Source of the DNA: Branchiostoma floridae
Lineage: Eukaryota > Chordata > Leptocardii > Amphioxiformes > Branchiostomatidae
Assembly: GCF_000003815.2 (NCBI RefSeq)
Contig: NC_049982.1
Coordinates: 2,876,929-2,898,627 of the forward strand
Direction of reading: 5' to 3'
Length of the DNA stretch: 21,699 bases
Under the pieces are notes generated by a model. It saw nothing but the letters and a program-made list of their open reading frames with translations. It was not told the DNA's origin and ran no database searches. A program made the translations under genes and the position numbers. Of this stretch, positions 17,291 to 21,699 are shown piece by piece. Every line of letters starts with the position of its first letter. Position 1 is the first letter of the stretch.

Positions 17291-18780
17291 AGTTAATGCA
17301 AATGATTGTTTGACACAAGTAGTTGTTTGAGAACTTAGCTCGGGTGTCTTCTTCGTACTTCGTACTGGTTCAATCTTTTCGCTTCATAAACGCGTGCGCC
17401 TCTAAGAGTCGAATAGATCAGGCCTGCGGTTACTCTCCATTCTCCAGGATGAAAAACAAAGTGGATCTTGACAACATTCTGTTCGTGCCCTTCACACTCG
17501 TGCTGTGTTTTTCAGAATCCATGAACTGAAACATTCTTGTTCTTGGCATTTTTAATGGCGGGGGGGGGGGGTTGGGGGTAGTCAAGTCATCACTCCGAAT
17601 AATAAAAATGAAAACTGTTCTGGTCGACCTGTGACCATGCACAGATTTCATGCTTTTATCATCACAGTAGTAGCATATTTCATTTCCTTCGGGAAAGTTA
17701 AAGAGCATAACTTATGAATAGATAGTGTTTTTTTTTCTTAAGAACATCTAAGCTGACAGTTGCCTGTATCATCAAACTGCCAGATGACGAGCCCGTACAG
17801 GAGTGATAGCTTTTGTTAGACTCGATTGACAGGAAAAGGGGGCGTTTGTTAGTGGGCAGGTGAGGCACTTTAATACATTACATCTGGCCTCTGTTTATGC
17901 ATAACGCTGTATTCGTATTGGTTTGTGGAACTGTTTTCATTGACAAGAGCGTTGATATTTTATTTATTGGCTAATAGAGCTTGTGACTTGTTAATCGATG
18001 TGCAGAGCATTGCAGAGTGGAGTTATATGATGAAGTCTGCCCCGGTTGCTTATGATTGGGAACCCTCACCGCATTGCCACCGGGGATGTTTCATTGTTCC
18101 CTCCCTATGTTGTCTTCATTCATGGCTCAAACCTGTCCTGTGCCTCTCTGATGGTCCCTCAGCCATACTTGCGTGTTATGCACATTAAAATCCACTTCTG
18201 CTGTAGGGAAGGCAGCCCGACCCAATATCTAATTTGCGCAAAAAATGCTTGAGATTAGAGATTATAAAGTCGTACATTTTAGATTTAGATTTATCGAACT
18301 TGCAGACAATACAATACAAGGCAAACCCAGGCAGCTAAGCTGTTATTGGGCACCAACACACACATGTACATACATTTATACTTCTCGTAGAATACACATA
18401 TATATAATTAACATAATTTTTTACATAGTTTCAGTTATAATACATGGTTAACGTATATTTCAAATGAACAACAAGGTTAAGCCTAATAAAGACAAACATT
18501 CTTGAGTAGCTATAGAACATAAGTTAAACTTATGTAGGTCTGGGACTTGGGATTGGAGGTCTATATCTAGTCTATGTACAGGGAACTATTGGTACCTATG
18601 TACAAGTAACAAATTGGAAGCTACAGTCTAGCTTGGTCTGAGTGGTTTAACTGGAAGAACCCTTTTGTGGGGGAAATGTAGGCTTCAAGTCGCACATAGA
18701 TAATAATCAATATAACAAAAATGTCCTTAATATTCAGACAAAGATGAAAGGTGGCAAAACGTCTGTCAATCATAGCTGAA
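17291..18780. other. Gene-less stretch
   Basis: No exon that I can support. It contains a G-run at 17559-17577 and AT-rich sequence around 18360-18480. Confidence 0.5.
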
Positions 18781-18789
18781 TGTTTCGCG

Positions 18790-18834
18790 GTTGCCATAGT
18801 TACAGCTCCCGCAGCTGTATTCGCGCGCATGCGC
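18790..18834. promoter_or_regulatory. Promoter-like patch: RFX-like and NRF1 motifs
   Basis: GTTGCCATAGTTAC (18790-18803) resembles an RFX X-box. GCGCATGCGC (18825-18834) matches the palindromic NRF1 consensus. Both are common in CpG-type metazoan promoters and the local GC content rises. Which transcript it serves is unclear. A 5' UTR exon of the gene starting at 20589 is one possibility; a minus-strand transcript is another. Confidence 0.4.
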
Positions 18835-18959
18835 GCTGGGCCCAGGGGCTTTTGGGTAGACTGGTATTCAGCAGTATTAATGCTCCCGGGCGTCTTCTGT
18901 CGTCTCCGCAAAGGCATTGAGCAGGGAGGACAGAAGAGACTCGGGAGCTGTAACACGGC

Positions 18960-19590
18960 TGGCTGACCACGGGAGTTGTCTGTATGAAAAGGTCATAACG
19001 TCAATCACAATTTATCCCAAAGATACAATTTATAGACATTTTGACAGACCTAGATTCCGTTTTTATTAGTTAAAAATGTTACCATTAGTCCTAACATATT
19101 TTTTTCGGTAAATGGGAAAATGATTTCATCCCTTAAGTGACTCGGCTAAAACGTTACATCTGTGTTGAATTTGAAACGAAACAATGCACGGGGAAGCTTG
19201 ACGTTTCCGTACACAAACCTTCGATTTGATGCTGTATTAAATGTGGCGCATGCAGTCTTTGATTGAGACACATCAGGGGGGCTTGCGAGGTCTTCATCAT
19301 CTATCATCTTGAGGGCCTGGAAATGAAAAGAAAAAAAATCAAACGACGTATGTTATAAGGTCGACAGCTCCTATTGCATTCCTATTGTTTGATGGCCACT
19401 TGTGCTATCAAGGAGGTTATTGGTGCTACGGATGGAACGTAAGTTAGGTGCGGGTGCTCTTAGTAATCGTGCGGACGAATCAAATACTAGAAAAGGCTTT
19501 TTGATTAGAAAATCATACTATTTATACAGATTTGATTGCTTTATCTGTATAAACATATGCATGGTCGCTTGGATGTCGCTTGGATGTTTT
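18960..19590. other. Gene-less stretch
   Basis: No supported exon or repeat. Confidence 0.5.
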
Positions 19591-20051
19591 GTTTTCTGAA
19601 GAACGCTTAAGGCGCCATTTTTCTGTCCCCTTTGGCCCCATGCTGCTCACCCCAGGGCATACGTCACACCTTTTGTTAGACAATTTCCTTCGCATGGCAG
19701 AAAAGGGGGCGTTGCCAAAAAAACAGCGCTAGATTCAACGCTTATGTATATACATGTATCACCGTTTATATGCATGTGTCATGATGTGTGCATGTGTATG
19801 TTTGTGTATGTGTGCATGTGTGTGTTGTGTGTGTGTTTATGCATGTGTGTGCGTGTGTATGTATGTGTGTGTGAGTGTACCTGTGTGTGTGTGTGTGTGT
19901 GTTTTTTTATGCGCGTTTAGTGTTTGTGTGTGCGAGAGTTTCAGGATTCACACAGTAGACTGTCCTAATAAATAAATGAGTAACTAAGTTTTTCTCTATC
20001 ATTGCAGACCAATCACGTGACTGATTGATTGATTTGATTGATTGATTGATT
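19590..20051 (+). repeat. Tandem duplication upstream of the right-hand gene, copy 1
   Basis: Homologous to 20085-20613. Shared blocks: ttgttttct, ggccccatgctgctcaccc, a long near-identical block through gcatacgtcacaccttttgt and ggcagaaaagggggcgttgcc, a GT-rich microsatellite, and ttctctatyattgcagacc followed by aatcacgtgactgat. Copy 1 dissolves into a TGAT repeat (about 20020-20051) just after the acceptor-like cag, so the coding part was not retained. Confidence 0.88.
19753..19935 (+). repeat. GT-rich microsatellite, copy 1
   Basis: Irregular (GT)n with gcatgtgt and tatgtgt interruptions. Confidence 0.9.
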
Positions 20052-20084
20052 CGTGAAAAAAATATACATGGTGGTTTGAATCTC

Positions 20085-20298
20085 AGTTTTGTTTTCTAAA
20101 GTTGCCATTTGTCATCTGTATAATTTGGCCCCATGCTGCTCACCCCCGGGCATACGTCACACCTTTTGTTAGACAATTTCCTTCGCATGGCAGAAAAGGG
20201 GGCGTTGCCAAAGAAACAGGCGCTGGATTCAATGTTAATGTGTTTACATGTATGTTTATATGCATGTGTCATGATGTGTGTGTGTGTGTGTGTGTGCA

Positions 20299-20329
<31 letters not shown>

Positions 20330-20613
20330 GTGCATGTGTGTGTGTGTGTGCGTGTCTGTGTGTGTGTGTGTGTGCATATCTGTTATTTGAGTCTTGCAAT
20401 TGGAGAGTTCTCGGTGTGCGTGTGAGAGCCATAATGTGTGTGTCTGTGTTTGTGTATGTGTTCGTGTTTGTGTGTGTGTTTGTGTATGGCATGTGTGTGT
20501 GTGTGTTTATGTGTTTTGTAATGTTACACAGAGGCCTTTAGTCGTCATAATAAATACATAAGTAACCAAGTTTTCTCTATTATTGCAGACCAAAATCACG
20601 TGACTGATCCTAC
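20085..20613 (+). repeat. Tandem duplication, copy 2 (carries the real first coding exon start)
   Basis: Partner of 19590-20051. It contains a longer GT microsatellite and continues through ttctctattattgcag into the exon at 20589. Confidence 0.88.
20270..20515 (+). repeat. GT-rich microsatellite, copy 2
   Basis: Long (GT)n runs broken by gcatgtgt. A non-repeat island lies at about 20378-20430. Confidence 0.93.
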
Positions 20614-20723
20614 GTCTGGGAGGCCCAGACATGCCCACCATGGAGTTGGCCCTGCTGCTTCTCCTGGCGACTGTAACCTGTACTGCAGCAGAAGGCGCCA
20701 TCAAAATTAACATCGATGAAGAG
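20589..20723 (+). CDS. First coding exon of a secreted protein (signal peptide)
   Basis: The acceptor-like ttctctattattgcag is followed by a short 5' UTR and two in-frame ATGs at 20631 and 20640. I choose 20640 because it sits in a strong Kozak context (cccaccATGG) and begins a compact signal peptide, MELALLLLLATVTCTAAEG, with a plausible cleavage after TAA or AAEG. The mature part starts AIKINIDEE. The exon ends at GAG|gttatt in phase 0, a weak donor, supported by a good acceptor for the next exon. A 5' UTR exon should exist upstream. The product enters the secretory pathway; the family is not recognised. Confidence 0.75.
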
Positions 20724-20997
20724 GTTATTTTACCTTTTTTTAAATAACGACCAAACGTCACTTGCGTTGTTACTTGTATTATTTGAAGGTTACCAAACAG
20801 TGGGTTAAAATATCCTGAAAGCGATGAGCTGATTACAGTGAGACCCCGGTTCGGTCCGAGGTTGGAGCTGCCCCATAAACCAGAAGAGACGTAAAATAGA
20901 AGTCCTATATGCAAGGAGGAGCCTCATTACACAGATGTGTGCCTGCTGCTGACTGTTATAGTACAGAAAGATGGATGATTTTTCTCTTGTTTTGTAG

Positions 20998-21100
20998 TTG
21001 GCCAACATTGCAGACCTGGAGGAAGAGTTTCACGAATATGGAAGAAGAGGTTTTACTGGGGGAGGCCTTTCCGGAGGAGGATTCTCCGGATCAGGAAAAG
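20998..21100 (+). CDS. Second exon: acidic then Gly-rich segment
   Basis: Acceptor ttctcttgttttgtag, donor AAG|gtagag, phase 0 to 1. Encodes LANIADLEEEFHEYGRRGF followed by a glycine/serine/phenylalanine-rich stretch (TGGGLSGGGFSGSGK). The RR could be a processing site, which would make the acidic part a propeptide. The phase-1 exit is the phase used by kringle, lectin and other shuffled extracellular domains, so a domain exon probably follows beyond the window. No known domain is recognised in this piece. Confidence 0.72.
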
Positions 21101-21699
21101 GTAGAGGAATGTGTAACCATGGAAACAATTATTAACTAGAGTTCGGCGACCTCATACCTCCATGAAAATTTAGAGCTTTCGTAAATTTCAGGCAATTGAC
21201 CAACACATCAACATAATTCATGCATGGTGTTGTTCATCATTGACTAACGTACACATGTCACAATTATGAAATTCCCATTATTGATCATAAAGCGGTTTTG
21301 AATTTTTACATAAATTATGCAAATAAGTTCCTCATTACCATATTTGGTATCTGCTTATATTCCACCTATCATAATTAACATGTGTTACGTGTATTGAGGT
21401 CCAGTTATTGAAAACAATGGAACTATACAATTTCCTCATTAATTATGCAAGTTAAGTCCTCATTTGCATAGCATGCATATCATTGTGAACATCTTTGCCT
21501 AAGCTACCTGCATGCCTAAAATGCAGGCAATCCGTCGTTCCTTTCTGCAGTTATCCGCTTTGGAGTGTCTTGACAAAAACGCCCCTGCAGTTCCACAATT
21601 AAATGTCAGGGGACTGAAACTTGCCCCACATTTTATGTCGCTAAAAGCTATCTACCACTTAAATGTCACGACCATATCACGTCAGTGACAAGAGATACA
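21101..21699 (+). other. Intron of the right-hand gene
   Basis: AT-rich, with repeated wording such as attatgcaaataagttcctc (21324-21343) and attatgcaagttaagtcctc (21441-21460). This looks like a dispersed intronic repeat. No exon seen. Confidence 0.6.

Noticed and set aside
18621-18956. 111-codon minus-strand open frame over the GC-rich patch
   Set aside because: No recognisable domain, and it runs into AT-rich low-complexity sequence; the GC peak is better explained as promoter-like.
20102-20541. Cys/Val-repeat proteins over the GT tracts (and at 19754-19975)
   Set aside because: Translations of GT dinucleotide repeats with no other coding signs.

Overview
The window looks like nuclear DNA from an invertebrate deuterostome. 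A cephalochordate (amphioxus, Branchiostoma) is my best guess. Reasons: short extracellular-domain exons bounded by phase-1 introns (kringle, C-type lectin), intron-rich genes, dense tRNA-derived and foldback repeats, long GT/GTGA microsatellites, and a 100-N assembly gap. No bacterial-style operons are present. The species call is inference, not proven.

Left third (590-9387, + strand): the 3' part of one probable gene. Two tandemly duplicated kringle exons (590-814, 1562-1786) are followed by a C-type lectin-like domain split over two exons (about 6707-6921, 7521-7701), a 36-nt exon (8241-8276) and a terminal acidic exon with three 24-residue repeats (8852-9387). Every junction is phase-compatible, so the exons splice into one frame and would encode a secreted or cell-surface kringle-CTLD protein whose start lies left of the window.

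The intron between the kringle and lectin exons has been colonised by mobile DNA. A 2.4-kb DNA transposon (2080-4511) has terminal inverted repeats, subterminal arrays rich in TGACGTCA and an 8-bp (or 9-bp) target duplication. It carries a three-exon minus-strand gene (2955-3843) whose splice restores a P-loop (LPTGAGKST) in a context like the DUF3987 family. A 525-bp MITE with perfect 32-bp inverted repeats sits in its right target duplication. A foldback repeat, an assembly gap and a 20-copy 47-bp minisatellite follow; the minisatellite runs into the lectin exon.

Middle (9388-20588): no convincing protein gene. The most notable item is a 155-bp insertion (9856-10010) with a 14-bp target duplication, carrying a hammerhead-ribozyme-like core inside a long inverted repeat. 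A second, sequence-divergent but structurally matching core lies at about 17058-17104. The rest is dispersed repeats, microsatellites, G-rich tracts and a promoter-like NRF1/RFX patch near 18790-18834.

Right end (20589-21699, + strand): the first two coding exons of a second secreted-protein gene (signal peptide, then an acidic and glycine-rich segment). It is preceded by a tandem duplication of its 5' flank and runs out of the window.
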